Source: Gibbula magus (Eukaryota; Mollusca; Gastropoda; Trochida; Trochidae). From it: a DNA stretch of 64,000 bases. The DNA is taken from contig OW388305.1 in assembly GCA_936450465.1 (NCBI GenBank), positions 40,810,687 through 40,874,686 of the forward strand, read 5' to 3'. This document shows, piece after piece, positions 24,192-36,052 of this stretch; within the stretch, counting starts at the first letter, position 1, and the number at the start of each line of letters is the position of its first letter. Under the pieces are notes generated by a model, which worked only from the letters and a program-made list of their open reading frames with translations, did no database searches and was not told where the DNA came from. The translations under genes and the position numbers were made by a program.

Positions 24192-26084
24192 CCTATCTAT
24201 AGTTGATTCTCCTTGTGTGGAGACGGGTATTGTTCAGGTCATAGCTCGCGCCAGTTGATAAATACAGCGATTGAAACTGGCGTGAGATTTGTTGCAACAC
24301 TTTGCAAAATTTTTGTAATAACAGTTTAATCAATTTTGAACCTCCCTCTTCTGGATAATATATCTGATGAACTAACTGTCTCAATGATATTTAACTTTTT
24401 TCTATATATGTAGAGGGACATTTTTAAAATATAAACTTTAAAGATAAAATGTTCATGTGTGGTGAAACAAAGGTTGATTTACATTGAAATTTGAGAATAT
24501 CCAATCCTTTAGAGAACGGACATACATAACAATCTTTATAATAATCTATATTGAACTTTGATCAACAAACTACTATATTTACTAGTAAACACTTGGTATT
24601 AATGTTAACTCTATTAGATCAAGTTAACTTTCTACATATACAAAGTAATTACAGAAAGTATGTCCTATTTTTAATCAGTTTAAAGCAAACCAATCGTCTA
24701 TTAACGTAATATTTACTATTTAACAAAAAAACTTTGTGTTGACTATTGTTTCCTTAAAAATGTCGTTCATTTCTCTTGTAATATTTATTAAATTACTTCA
24801 TTTATCAATTCTTGTGATTTCCAACCATCAGAAGAAAATTGATTTGCTAAAGCAATTACTTCATTCATATATTCACACCAGTGATCCCATTTAACCTTAC
24901 TCCTTAGCATCACTATTTCTTCATCCTCGCATGTAGTAAATCACTATTATATCCTATAACTGATTATGCAGCCTGATTAAGTCTTTGCTGCCTTGTTGTC
25001 TTCACGTAACATCGGGGTTAATGCTTTAATATTTAACATGGAATGTCCAATTATTGGACTTTCAATGGATTAAATGGTGTGAATCTTGAACAAAATTAAC
25101 AGGTCAATTGATTGAAAAAAATTTTTGAAATCATTTATATTGGTAACATATATTTAACTTTGAGGACATGAAACCGTATGACTATTATTATAATACAGAG
25201 ATCTCTTTGTCCACTGTATTATTCCGTCACTATTTCCAGTTGCAAGAAGTTATTGTTAAACATTTATTTTATGTAACTGTTGCACAAAGAGATATTTTTA
25301 AAACTGCCATTTACTCTGGGAATTTAACATCTCATAAATGTAAACTATGTTTATGTTGTCTTGATGTACATTGTTTATTTGTGACGAACATTTATGTTTT
25401 AAAAAGAAAGATCCTAAATGACATATCCAATATGATATAATAATTAGAATACAATCTACACCTTACAGAAAATAACATATAACGTCAATAACATATAACT
25501 TATATTGCAAATAAGAAATGTCTTATTTTTTTCTCTCTGATCTTATAAATGTAGGGTTCTATTGATAAGATGATCAACGAGTTCAGCCTCGGATCAAAGG
25601 AGGAATATTCTAATCAATCTTCTTACAAGAAAATAACCATCAAAGAGCTCTGAACCATGGACTTATATTGGAAAACTCATTCATTCCGTTTCTCCTCAGC
25701 AATAAAGTCAAGTTTATAACTGATTTCATGATTTTACAATGGATTAAGGGATTGTAGCTTCCTCATATTGTTACTCTTCGGGCATTATTATGAAAAGTCA
25801 ATTTTGTTTTATTATTTGCTATTCATTTCGTTAAAATTGTTCTTTCTGCACTCATGTATACTCAACTTTGTTCAGTCACTCTTAAATTCTTTCACAAAGC
25901 TAATCAATAGATTTTTATTTGAGAACTGATTTATATTAAATTATAATGGATTGATTACGATATCGACGATCAACAATTTAGATTTAGTTATTAAAACAAA
26001 ATAGATATATTTTATGCTCGTCAAAACAATTTCCTTCTAAATGTGATAAATGCTCCTCCAGTGGCGGTTAACATACAGACATTG
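24192..26084. other. Non-coding stretch
   Basis: Very A+T-rich. An open frame at 25168-25440 has no recognisable features and no codon signature, so I do not call it. Confidence 0.4.
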
Positions 26085-26402
26085 AGGTGAGGTGAGATGA
26101 GTTGTGGTTTAACGCCGCTTTCAAGAGTACTTCACTTATATCGCGGCTGCTAGTATTATGGCAGGGAGAATGCCCGCAAAGCCATGATGCTATGCTTTGC
26201 GGTGAAACCTGCGAGCATTGGCTGGAACTAGCGAACCATGGATGGTACTATGCTGAATTTCAGTGTAGCATTGCACCCAAACCTTACTGCGTGTAGAACA
26301 GTTCTCTACTGCAGACAAAGTTGCCGTGCCCCTGGCGGGATTCGAAACCCGGACCTCTAGATCCGAGGCCGAACGCGTTAACCACTGTGCTATCCCGCCC
26401 CC
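26085..26402 (-). mobile_element. Full-length tRNA-headed SINE
   Basis: Minus-strand copy from GGGCGGGATAGCACAGTGGT to a CCTCACCTCA tail. B box slightly altered. No clear target duplication. Confidence 0.9.
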
Positions 26403-26721
26403 TACGGAGAAGAAGAAGGTGAAATTAGGTTTTAGGTCATGGCCTGTGAGGCCTACAATTTTGAATCCCTGTAGGCTAGACACAATGTAACAATATCATA
26501 TAACATTTTTAGTAATATCTAAAATGTTTGCGCAAATACATACATTGACAAATACACTTACCCAAGTCACTTCATTACAAGAATCTTAAGTAGCAAAAGG
26601 CACCACTCAACCACTAGGTCTAACCGCATACCAAGTTTCGTAAAAAGATATTGAACGTTTTTTTAATCATGACCCGGAAACGAATGCATTTTGGAAGGAC
26701 GGAATAACGGACAGAAAACAG

Positions 26722-26752
26722 TATGTCTTCCGCAAAGCTTTGCGGAGACATA
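26722..26752. repeat. Short hairpin ending a dispersed repeat
   Basis: TATGTCTTCCGCAAAG followed at once by CTTTGCGGAGACATA, nearly perfect. Preceded by GGACGGAATAACGGACAG, a typical edge of the GGACGG-type dispersed repeats in this window. Confidence 0.7.
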
Positions 26753-27165
26753 ATGTTATTTTAGTATTTAATGGTTGTTTCAAGTAGTCTCCCGATTGAA
26801 TCGAGCGAAGCGATCGCGAAAATGCTTAACTCGTCTTTATGCATGCGATGACTAATGGTGCTTTTGGTAACTTATAAAATTCTTTTTCAATGTTTATCCT
26901 ATTGTTATATCGAGGAACAGAGCAAAATAGTGACTATGTTGGTAACTCCAACGAAGGTAGTTGTGTTCTACGTAGATAGTTTGACAGATTTTGTTCAACA
27001 TGACACTAATACGCTTCCGTAGCTTTCAAACTCTATTCTTATTCTGTAGATCTGAAAACAAGTCCTTGCTGTTTACAAATACCAAAGGCTACTACTTTGA
27101 CCATGGCAGAGACTTGGTCAACTTGACTTACCTTCTTTGATGGGCATTTTAGAAGTTGTAGAGAT

Positions 27166-27260
27166 GAAGAAAATCAAGATATACGGTGTTAGTATCTACA
27201 CCGAAACGTCGCATTCATTGCAATAAAGAAGTTGACTATCCATATATCTTGGTTTTCTTC
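27166..27260. mobile_element. 95-bp inverted-repeat element
   Basis: GAAGAAAATCAAGATATA (27166-27183) against TATATCTTGGTTTTCTTC (27243-27260), 17 of 18 paired. The interior has CACCGAAACGTCGCATTC and AATAAAG. Confidence 0.55.
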
Positions 27261-27494
27261 AACTAGACTTGTTAGCTCGGGAAAGTAGTCCTGCGTTGCT
27301 ATGTCACGTTGTTTTCTCAATCAACCAATGGAATTGCCTCTACGGTATATCACACATGTGCAACATATCGGCATTTATGTCATGATTTATTTTCAATGTT
27401 TCTTTTAATAATATATTTATGAATCGGGTGAGTTGTTTTTGGTATTTGACGAGCTAAAACGAGTTTAGTAATAACAAGCAGACAAAGTCATCAA

Positions 27495-28115
27495 CATCCC
27501 CCGCCAGACCCAAGAAATTGGAACAAGGGCAATAATTCGAGAAGAGATAATTGTGCACTTCACATGTTCCATCAAGGGATACCCTCAAGCCACACAACTG
27601 ATTTGATCTTAACCAGTTTCAATGAAAAGTTATCCCCTTTGAAGATACTCTCAAGCAACACAACAAAATTTGGTTCTCTTATTTGAAACAGTTTCTGAGA
27701 AAAGCTGTCCCCCTTTGAAATTACCTGGAACAGAGTGGGGGAAAAAACGATCAAGGACAATAACTCCGGAACAAACATTTGCACGCTTCTTATCAAGGTA
27801 TTTATGCCCTTAAGCATCAAACCAAAGTTGGTTATCCTATCTGAAATAGTTTCTGAGAAAAGCTGTCCCCTTTGGAGATACCATGAACAAAGTCCAAAAA
27901 TACGGAACAAGGGCAATAACTCCGGAAAAATAATTGCACGCTTCTCATTTTCGATCTCCATCAAGGTATTTATGCCCTCAAACAACCGCCACATTTGGTA
28001 ATCCTATCTTAAACGGTTTCTGAGAAAAGCTGACCCCTTTATCTCGGACGGACGGACGCATGGACGGACGTGCTGACCGCTATATACCCCCGACTACTTC
28101 GCAGCGGGGCCATAA
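27495..28115. repeat. Dispersed module of tandem AACAAGGGCAATAACTCCGG-type units
   Basis: Three to four diverged units of roughly 90-170 bp share GGGCAATAA.TC.GGA, ATCAAGG.AT..CCCT.AA and TTTCTGAGAAAAGCTG.CCCC. It ends with GGACGGACGGACGCATGGAC and TACCCCCGACTACTTCGCAG. Open frames across it on both strands are by-products of the repetition. Confidence 0.75.
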
Positions 28116-28603
28116 TAAGCTTTAACATTTTCAGTGGTTGACTCAACTTCATTTATCTTGGCATGCATTTTTTCAAGAGCATGAACAAATTCAACTTTAG
28201 TGTAGTAAGTCAACAAATATTCAGAGAAATGCACAACTACCCAAATATAGAAGCATACAACTACGTCCCTTGTTAGGTGGGAAAAGTTTAGTGAACACTG
28301 ATTATGGAGCTTTCTTCTTTAATAAATCCTGAACTACTTACTAGTAATAAATTAACTTATACTTCCCAAGATATATTAATCTCTGCCGAACAGTTTTCAA
28401 GATCGGTTCTTGAAGTGAAATTAAACAAAACATTTGAGTTCCAGTTCCAGAATTAAGATGAAGGTATTTTCCATCGAAATGGCTAAAAGTATGAAAGAGG
28501 TACACAATAACCAAAACACGTCGCCACTGTACCACATAGCACGTTTCTTTGAGATATGCCTCACAGTTTTTGAGTTCTGGTCCGGGAACGCAATTTTATA
28601 AGG

Positions 28604-28793
28604 GGTGAGTGAGTGAGGTGAGGTGAGTTAGGGTTAAGCGCCGCTTTCAAGAGTATTTCACTTATATCACGGCTGCTAGTATTATTGCAGGGAGAAAGCC
28701 CGCAACGCCACGTGGCCATGCATTGCGGTGAAACCTGCGAGCAACGGCTGGAACTAGCGAACCATGGGTGGTACTACGCTGAAATTCAGGATA
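28604..28793 (-). mobile_element. 5'-truncated SINE
   Basis: Minus-strand copy with tail, GCCGCTTTCAAGAGTATTTC and body as far as CTGAAATTCAGGATAGCAC. The tRNA head is missing. Confidence 0.85.
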
Positions 28794-28828
28794 GCACAAT
28801 TTTAAATGGAGGCGAGGTGAGCTCGGGT

Positions 28829-28886
28829 GTGAGTGAGTGAATTATTGTTTAACGCCGCTTCGGCAGTATTGCAGCCATTAGCGGCG
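28829..28886 (-). mobile_element. Mini-SINE, minus-strand copy
   Basis: The short CGCCGCTAATGGCTGCAATA..AGCGGCGTTAAACAATAATTCACTCACTCAC unit in inverse orientation, wedged next to another partial SINE. Confidence 0.8.
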
Positions 28887-29050
28887 AGATATTTAATTTA
28901 TTGAGCTGGGGTGTGACGCCGCTCTCAAAAGTATTTAACGTTTATCACGGCCGCTAGTTTTATTGCAGGGAGAAAACCCGCAACGGCATGTGGCTATGCA
29001 TTGCGGTGAAACCTGCAATGGCTGGAACTAGCGAACCATGGGTCTTGTGG
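28887..29050 (-). mobile_element. Partial SINE, truncated at the 5' end
   Basis: Starts with GCCGCTCTCAAAAGTATTTAACG and continues through CTAGTTTTATTGCAGGGAG to GAACTAGCGAACCATGGG. No tRNA head. Confidence 0.75.
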
Positions 29051-29258
29051 ATGGAAATACCATCCAATATCCATCATGTTAAAGACATTCAGTCGCTGAA
29101 AGCGAATTGTGTCACAAAATCACAAACGACATTCTTGCAAAGGATCAAATCCTTCCCATGCTATATATAGGTAGTTAATATGGATACACATACAGCATCA
29201 CAATGTATCAGGGTTTTAATATTTCAAAAATATCTCATATATAGAGACACTTCTTTTT

Positions 29259-30029
29259 ATGCCCCCGAATCGGAGATTCCGGGGGTATATTGTTTGTCAC
29301 CTGTCCGTCTGTCTGTTTGTCCACAAAAACTTGGCATGTGCATACCTTGTGATGAGACATTTCAGATGAGGTCATCATATTTGACCTTGACCTTGCCGCA
29401 ATGAACATTTTCAGAAAACTTTAACCTTGGCCATTACTTTGGGTTGTTAAGAGTTACGGCTTTCATACTTGGAATGTGCATACCTTGTGATAAGACCTTT
29501 CAGATGAAGTCATGTTTGACCTTGTGACCTTGACCGTGCCGCTGTCGACAATATTTAGAAAACGTTAACCTTGGCCATAACTTTGGATTGCTCAGAGCTA
29601 TGACTTTCATACTTGGCATGTGCATACCTTGTGATGAGACCTTTCAGATGAGGTCATCATATTTGACCTTGTGACCTTGACCTTGACGCAGTGGACATCT
29701 TCAGTAAAATTAACCGTGGCCATAACTTTAGATTGCTTAGAGCTACGGCTTTCATACTTGGCATGTGCATACCTAATGATGAGACTTTCAGATGAGGTCA
29801 TCATATCTGACCTTGTGACCTTGTCCTTGTCGCAGTGGACATCTTCAGTAAACTTTAACCTTGGTCATAACTTTGGATTGCTCAGAGCTACGGCTTTCAT
29901 ACTTGGCATGTGCATACCTAATGTTGAGACCTTCAGATGAGGTCATCATATTTGACCTTGTCCTTGCCGCAGTGGACAATATTCAGAATACTTTAACATT
30001 GGCCATAACTTTGGTATATCCGGGGGCAT
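29259..30029. mobile_element. 0.77-kb element with ATGCCCCCG ends and 145-bp tandem core
   Basis: Left end ATGCCCCCGAATCGGAGATT, right end ATATCCGGGGGCAT. Between them five units of about 145 bp start at 29330, 29468, 29612, 29757 and 29902 (CTTGGCATGTGCATACC), each with CAGATGAGGTCATCATATTT, GACCTTGTGACCTTGACC and TTAACCTTGGCCATAACTTT. Left of the array is GTCCGTCTGTCTGTTTGTCC. Non-coding dispersed repeat; the open frames on both strands follow the 145-bp period. Confidence 0.8.
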
Positions 30030-31190
30030 CAGTGTTTAACAAACACATCTTGTTATATCTGTGTATGTACTATACATAGGGCATATATCTAATGTTAACA
30101 AACTGAATACATAACTTTTGTTCTTAAATCACTGCGGTATTTTTCCTCATTCTAAGGTGATGGAAGATAACAGACACATGCCTTGACACTATTGAACGCA
30201 CCTCGCCAGCTTACACGACGTGCACGGACTGCACGCTTTTCACGTGCTACAAAGGATCGCTTTTCCTGGGATCATTCGATTAGGAATTTCGTGGCCGTAT
30301 CTGCCCTGCGTTCAGTTACACATTGTTCGCGGCGGGCATCCTGCTTTTAACATTGAGTGTTCGCGAACGCTCCCGAACATCCCTGGAAATTTCGTGTTAC
30401 TGAACGAAGGGCTGCTTTTAGCACCGACCCGAACTATTATATTTCATGATGTGTGAAATATCTTGATTTGAAAGAAGTAGTGGCTTAATCGGTTCATACA
30501 AAAAGTAAGATCGGAATTCAACTCGGAATAGGATTTACAAAATGTAAAAATCATTTTTCTTCCCACCAGGAATCTTCAGCACCCCTTGGTTCCATGTTAC
30601 ACGGAAGTGTATAAATGATTTTCAAATGTCGTTGATGGTCATAAGGGGAGGAAACTTATAAGTAATTCACTTTCTTCTTGGATATCCTGTAACATACTCC
30701 CACCTTGAGAATGTCACATTACAGAAAAAGAGATACTGGTAGCGACTTTGATTGAATGCTCTAAATAGGGCATCTACACCGTCTTGCACTTTCATCATGT
30801 AACAAGTTCATCATCTCAGCCCATCGGCAATTACCGGATTCAAGCTATTTACATAGCAAAATGTTGCATAAAGAATACGCTCAAAATGGCTGAAGTGAAG
30901 GGTTCAAAATAGTCGACGAATTCGCCGGGGCCACAGGTCGGCCGCACCAACACTGTCTTGGATGTCAGACCACATAGTATGTATAGCAGTGTTACGTGAC
31001 GCCATCTTCTGCAATGATAGTATTGCTGTGTCGGTTGAATCGTGGAAATGACACGTGACACATCCACAATGTAATGAATTGTTCATTATCACGTGCTGCA
31101 CGTTGACCTCAAAATGTAGCAAAATTATTTCCCATTGCATGATATTTTAATGTGAACTGAACATAATCGTTGTAATCTGCATGTACTTTA
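30030..31190. other. Non-coding stretch with a GC-richer patch
   Basis: 30180-30440 is clearly richer in G+C than its surroundings and open on the plus strand for 78 codons (30220-30456), but the translation has no recognisable motif. Nothing else supported. Confidence 0.35.
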
Positions 31191-31466
31191 GGGGGCGGGA
31201 TAGCGCGTTCAGTCGGATCAAGGGGTTCGGGGCACGGCAACTTTGTCTGCAGTAGAGAACTGTTCTGCACGAGGTAAGGTCTGGGTGCAATGCTACACTG
31301 AATCTCAGCGTAGTACCACCCATGGTACGCTAGTTCCAGCCGATGCTCGCAGGTTTCACCGCAATGCATAGCCACATGGCGTCCAGGCTTTCTCCCTGCC
31401 ATAAAACTAGTAGCCGCGATATAAGTGAAATACTCTTGAAAGCGGCTCCAACTCACCTCACCTCAA
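31191..31466 (+). mobile_element. tRNA-headed SINE with deleted B-box region
   Basis: Head GGGGGCGGGATAGCGCG, then a deletion joining GGATCAAGGGGTTCGG directly to GGGCACGGCAACTTTGTC, so the promoter B box is damaged. Body normal; tail AAGCGGCTCCAACTCACCTC lacks the GTTAAAC. Confidence 0.85.
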
Positions 31467-31744
31467 TTGGAATAAGCTAACAAAATTATCGGTTCACCGT
31501 ATTCTTACTTGCAAGAGTACACTAAATATACCTTTCCACCACTAATTTATGTGCCAACAGGGTATATTTAAGTTAATGCTTCTGTCTTTTGCTTCACGCA
31601 AAGCAATCATAAAATATTCCTATATGTGATCCAAACCGATTATAACTGAACACTTTTCTTATCGTGCATTCTCGTTGATGATCTTGACAGTCCGTCAAAA
31701 AATAATTACTTTTTAGCAGGAAGAATATTTCCTGGCAACGACAC

Positions 31745-31845
31745 ATGGCAATGCGGGCTTTCTTCCTGCCATAATACTAGCAGCCGTGATATAAGTGAAA
31801 TACTCTTGAAAGCGGCGTTAAACACCAACTCACTCACTCACTCAC
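31745..31845 (+). mobile_element. 5'-truncated SINE tail with target duplication
   Basis: Only the 3' 100 bp (GGCAATGCGGGCTTTCTTCC to CACTCACTCACTC), flanked by TCCTGGCAACGACA at 31730-31743 and 31847-31860. The duplication shows that it inserted as a truncated copy. Confidence 0.85.
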
Positions 31846-31866
31846 TCCTGGCAACGACAAAATTTA

Positions 31867-32168
31867 AATATTGTGTGACCACCAGCTACATTTACGTGTA
31901 CGTTAACGTCTTAGATGCAATATCTTGGATTTTATACCAGCTGGTTGGAATGTTCAAAATAAACGCGGGAAACTTTTCTGACAAAGTTGAGACAAAATTG
32001 ATGCTTTCACCTAATGACAGCAAATTTAGTTCTCTCCCACAGTATCAAGTCAGTACATGATGTAGCTCATATTTTGAAATGCTGTCTTACACTCATTGCG
32101 GATAATATTCAGCACGTAAAATTTGAAGTCATAACATGTTGGTAACATGGGTTGTATTATTTATTATG
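31867..32168. other. Non-coding spacer
   Basis: No gene or repeat recognised. Confidence 0.35.
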
Positions 32169-32181
32169 TCATATTATTGAT

Positions 32182-32239
32182 CGCCGCTAATGGCTGCAAT
32201 ACTGCCGAAGCGGCGTTAAACAATAATTCACTCACTCAC
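32182..32239 (+). mobile_element. Mini-SINE with 13-bp target duplication
   Basis: CGCCGCTAATGGCTGCAATA, then CTGCCGAAGCGGCGTTAAAC and a CAATAATTCACTCACTCACT tail. Flanked by TCATATTATTGAT at 32169-32181 and 32240-32252. Confidence 0.9.
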
Positions 32240-32349
32240 TCATATTATTGATATTGTCAAACTTTGTGATGCATGACGTTTGTTGTCAGTACTGACTACA
32301 CGATACACAAGTATCACAAGGGACAATATAAGGTGTATGCTTCTCACGA

Positions 32350-32449
32350 GGGTAATACGGTCTCATGTACCATCTTTGTACCAGTGTCGCCCGAGCCTTC
32401 AGGCGAGGATGACACTGCTACAAAGATGGTACATGAGACCGTATTACCC
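32350..32449. repeat. 100-bp hairpin with 39-nt arms
   Basis: The left arm (32350-32388, starts GGGTAATACGGTCTCATGTA) pairs with 32411-32449 with one mismatch; the loop is 22 nt. Followed by GACCTTGACCTTGACCC. No coding function visible. Confidence 0.9.
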
Positions 32450-33328
32450 GACCTTGACCTTGACCCTAAACGTAAACAAAATGGCGTCACCCGTCTCGAC
32501 TGAAATGTTAAAAGTCGTATAACGTATTACTACAAACTTTTAAATGCCTTAAAACGAGTTATTTTTTATTTAATTGAGTGTGCAAATAATGCAAAATAAG
32601 ATTTGTTTCCCAACAAAGCAGCAACTATTTGGAAAATAAGTCTGTAATTACTAGACCCGTAAACAGCTGATCGAACTGTTCAAAACTCCGTACACCGCGT
32701 GCGTCATTTTATAACGTCATCTCACCATAATGCAACACCTACTCTCAGCTAGGAGCTGTCACTATGGCAGCGGGGTACATGAAATTTGTACACCTTGAGA
32801 CTGACGGGGTACATGAATGAAAATGTAACGACCGTTAGCCAATCAGAAACGAGTATTTTACTGAAAGGAAAGATAATGCTTGATATCCCACTGTTGTCAT
32901 TTAAAATATTGTGAGCGTGACTAAAATCATTCTCCATTATTAATCTTAGACACGTTTCATTATAACTATTAAATTACTCAGATGAAATTGTAACAGACCT
33001 CCTAATGATGAATCGTGTCTTGAATAGGTGCAGTCCTCTGCACAAACCTTGACTAATCACTGACCAGACAGATTATACTGCCCAGTGTCCTCTCGGTCAA
33101 TGGTCCGGTCTGACCCTGTACCATTTCATCAACAGCAAGTCCAAGTATTTTAAGTATAGTGTCATTGTACAGATGATTTTAGATTCCCTCAAAGAGAAAT
33201 AGTTCCTTGTCCATCAATAGCATGGAGTAGAGATGCTGGTTTGTTAAGAAAACATGACTGTCGGTTTTGTGATAGGCACAAATGATTATCATCAAAAATA
33301 ACTTTTCGAAAGATGTGCATATATAGAG

Positions 33329-33471
33329 AATCTCACCCAAGTGTCTTCTGATATCAAATATATCAACACGAGTTGATTAAAGTTACAAATATCCGAGGCT
33401 TGCCGAGAATATTTTTACTTTAATCAACGAGTGGTGATATATTTGATATCAGGAGACACGAGGGTGAGATT
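33329..33471. repeat. 143-bp imperfect hairpin with 55-nt arms
   Basis: The left arm 33329-33383 (AATCTCACCC..CTGATATCAAATATATCA..TTGATTAAAGT) pairs with 33417-33471, about 49 of 55 positions. The 33-nt middle is itself near-palindromic (AAATATCCGAGGC / GCCGAGAATATTT). Confidence 0.85.
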
Positions 33472-33744
33472 TTATTTATCATTCAAAATCATTCCTCAAC
33501 AAATATTAGCCGAAGAATGACATAACTGAAACACAAAACTGCCATTTGGCTTCTTCAGCAGTGATCTCAGTGAGGTCATAGCATTGGGACGTCATAAGCA
33601 CTATGGCATCATAGCATTGTTACGTCATCACCACTGTGAAGTCAAAGCATTGTCAGCAGTGTTCTCAGTGATGCCAAAGCTTTTTGATATCACTAACTGA
33701 TGATGTAATAGGATTATGACGATTCGATTGTAGCGATATTTACA

Positions 33745-33785
33745 ATGTAGATATCGCTTGATCTCACAGAAGCGATATCTACTGT
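33745..33785. repeat. Small hairpin GTAGATATCGCTT / AAGCGATATCTAC
   Basis: 13-bp perfect inverted repeat with a GATCTCACAG-type loop, 270 bp from the larger 33329-33471 hairpin. Confidence 0.75.
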
Positions 33786-34040
33786 GGGAGCCAGTTTTGG
33801 ATGATAAATATACATGTATGTTACAGAACAAATGACAATTTTTAAAATTTGATTTCATTCATTTAAATTTCTTTTTATGGAAGCAAATCAACAATTGTAT
33901 TGATATGTGTATGAGACCGTACCGAGTTCAGAATATCAGTCACCCCTATTAACATAAAAGATTAAAATGTCTTAATAATGACAGGCAAGTTTTATCGGTA
34001 ATGGTTGTTTCAGTTACAAATCGATTGAAAAAGACATGGT

Positions 34041-34149
34041 TATTTCTGATTTTGTGTTTTGTTTACAAATGTACTACAATGTTCTGTTTGATCTCACAGC
34101 AAACCCATAACTATAAATCTCCATCAACACAGCTGGGCATCTCAACACT
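34041..34149 (+). repeat. Direct repeat, copy 1
   Basis: About 110 bp (TTCTGATTTTGTGTT..CAACACAGCTGGGCATCTCA) repeated at 34573-34684 with about 10 changes. No coding. Confidence 0.85.
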
Positions 34150-34572
34150 TCAGCTTCACTTACTGTCCTCCTCTGGGTTATAACTAACCTGACAATGGCA
34201 TGATACGGATACTGTGCACTTTGAAAAATCATTATAGAAACACGTCTGTTCAATCGGTACATTTTTCAAATAAATTATATAATCAATAAACAATAAATTA
34301 ATTTCCAAATTTGGAAAACATGGCTTGATCTCAAACCAGGAACTAATATGTCCTATTAACGTAATTATAGGATACATTTAAGTGAGTTATAGACATGTGA
34401 ACATAAGTCCTAACTCTTCAATTAAGATCATCAAGAACTTTGCTCAGATATTACCTTATTCACTCGCAAACCTAATAGTAAAAATGAAGCGGGGCGGATT
34501 AGCGCGTTTGGTCTGAAGTTTACACAGAGGGTGTTGGTATGTACATAATGACAAGTGTTGACCAGTAATGAG

Positions 34573-34684
34573 TTATTCTGATTTCGTGTTCTTGTGTTTA
34601 CAAATGCACTCCAATGTTCTGCCTGATCTCGCAGCAAACCCATAACTATAAATCTTCATCAACACAGCTGGGCATCTCAACATT
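34573..34684 (+). repeat. Direct repeat, copy 2
   Basis: Partner of 34041-34149; a short SINE-head-like piece (GGGGCGGATTAGCGCGTTTG, 34491-34510) lies between the copies. Confidence 0.85.
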
Positions 34685-35123
34685 CATGTCGGCGTGTTAT
34701 CGGAGAAGTCATGAAAGTGGTAGTTTTTTTCTGCCCGAGAGCTAGTTCAATCTACGATGCCAACGATGAAAATAGTTCGCAGGTCAACTAGCTCAGTTGT
34801 CGAAAACTGCATGCATTCTGATCTTCTCGAATATCGCTCGTAAGTGGGCCGCATCAAACAACTGCAGTCCCATGAGCTTTTTGACGAATCTGAAAACACA
34901 CCAGTAATTGTTATCTATTTAAAATATTATTGTGAATATCTTATTTACATGTGTGTAACAAGGTCAAGGAATTATTTGAATGTAAATTCCATTACTTTAT
35001 ATTAATTGAAACGTTCATGCTAAAAAATATTTAACTGTGTACCAAGGTCTTGATCGTAGGCCATCGTAAGATTTTTGCAAGTTTTGCACTTTTTTCTATA
35101 AATCCCCTGATTCATATGAAAGA

Positions 35124-35237
35124 CCGCAATGCATAGCCACATGGCGTTGCGGGCTTTCTCCCTGCCATAATACTAGCAGCCGCGATATAAGTGAAATACT
35201 CTTGAAAGCGGCGTTAAACCCCAACCAACTCACTCAC
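35124..35237 (+). mobile_element. 5'-truncated SINE tail with 12-bp target duplication
   Basis: Runs from CCGCAATGCATAGCCACATG to the CACTCAC tail, flanked by TCATATGAAAGA at 35112-35123 and 35238-35249. Confidence 0.9.
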
Positions 35238-35655
35238 TCATATGAAAGATGCGACCCTTGATCTGTACGGGCGAGTACACCTCCTGGAACGATGTCCACC
35301 CGTAAAAACCAAATTTGAGAGATATGGTCTGCCGCGAAAGCAACATTTCATATAGAGTCCTCATTGCCTTGAAAGTCGTAATTAATTACTGACTGATTAC
35401 CGTTTCTCAAATAAGCGTCACTTCACTGATAATTGGACAGTCTAAAGTGTAATAGATTGAATAGATACTTTTCAGGCAAGTGCTGTAAATAAACTCAATA
35501 TCTGAATGTATAGTAATTGTATAAAGAGTCTGAAAGACTTTTCTTGACCGTATATTTTATCTAATAAGTATTTATAAGTCGTTGATCTATCTATATATCA
35601 TTATTTCGCTTCTTTGTTTTAAACATATTAATTTCACAACAGTGTACAGTGTACA

Positions 35656-36052
35656 GGGGGCCGGATAGTGCAGTGGTTAGCGCGTTCGGCTTTGGAGGCT
35701 TTAGAGGTCCGGGGTTCGAATCCCGCCAGGGGCACGGCAAACTTCTCTGCAGTAGAGAACTGTTCTACACGCAGTAAGGTTTGGGTGCAATGCTACACTG
35801 AATTTCAGCATAGTACTACCCATGGTTCGCTAGTTCCAGCCGATGCTCGCAGGTTTCACCGCAGTGCATAGCCACATGGCGTTGCAGGCTTTCTCCCTGC
35901 CGTAATACTAGCAGCCGCGATATAAGTGAAATACTCTTGAAAGCGGCGTTAAACCCAAACTCACCTCACCTCACCTCACCTCACCCCATAATACTAGCAG
36001 CCACGATATAAGTGAAATACTCTTGGAAGCAGCGTTAAACCCCAACTCACTC
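35656..36052 (+). mobile_element. Full SINE fused to a second SINE tail
   Basis: Complete head (GGATAGTGCAGTGGTTAGCG), B box GGGGTTCGAATCCC, body and GCGGCGTTAAACCC tail with CTCACCTCACCTCACC. It is followed at once by a second partial tail (CATAATACTAGCAGCCACGA..TTAAACCCC). The compound is flanked by CAACAGTGTACA-type repeats near 35638 and 36057, so it seems to have inserted as one unit. Confidence 0.9.

Noticed and set aside
27572..28001. 140-codon minus and 88-codon plus frames
   Set aside because: Both follow the period of the dispersed GGGCAATAACTCC repeat on opposite strands.
32273..32522. Two overlapping plus-strand frames of 76 and 80 codons
   Set aside because: Most of each is the 100-bp hairpin and its flanks; no conserved features.
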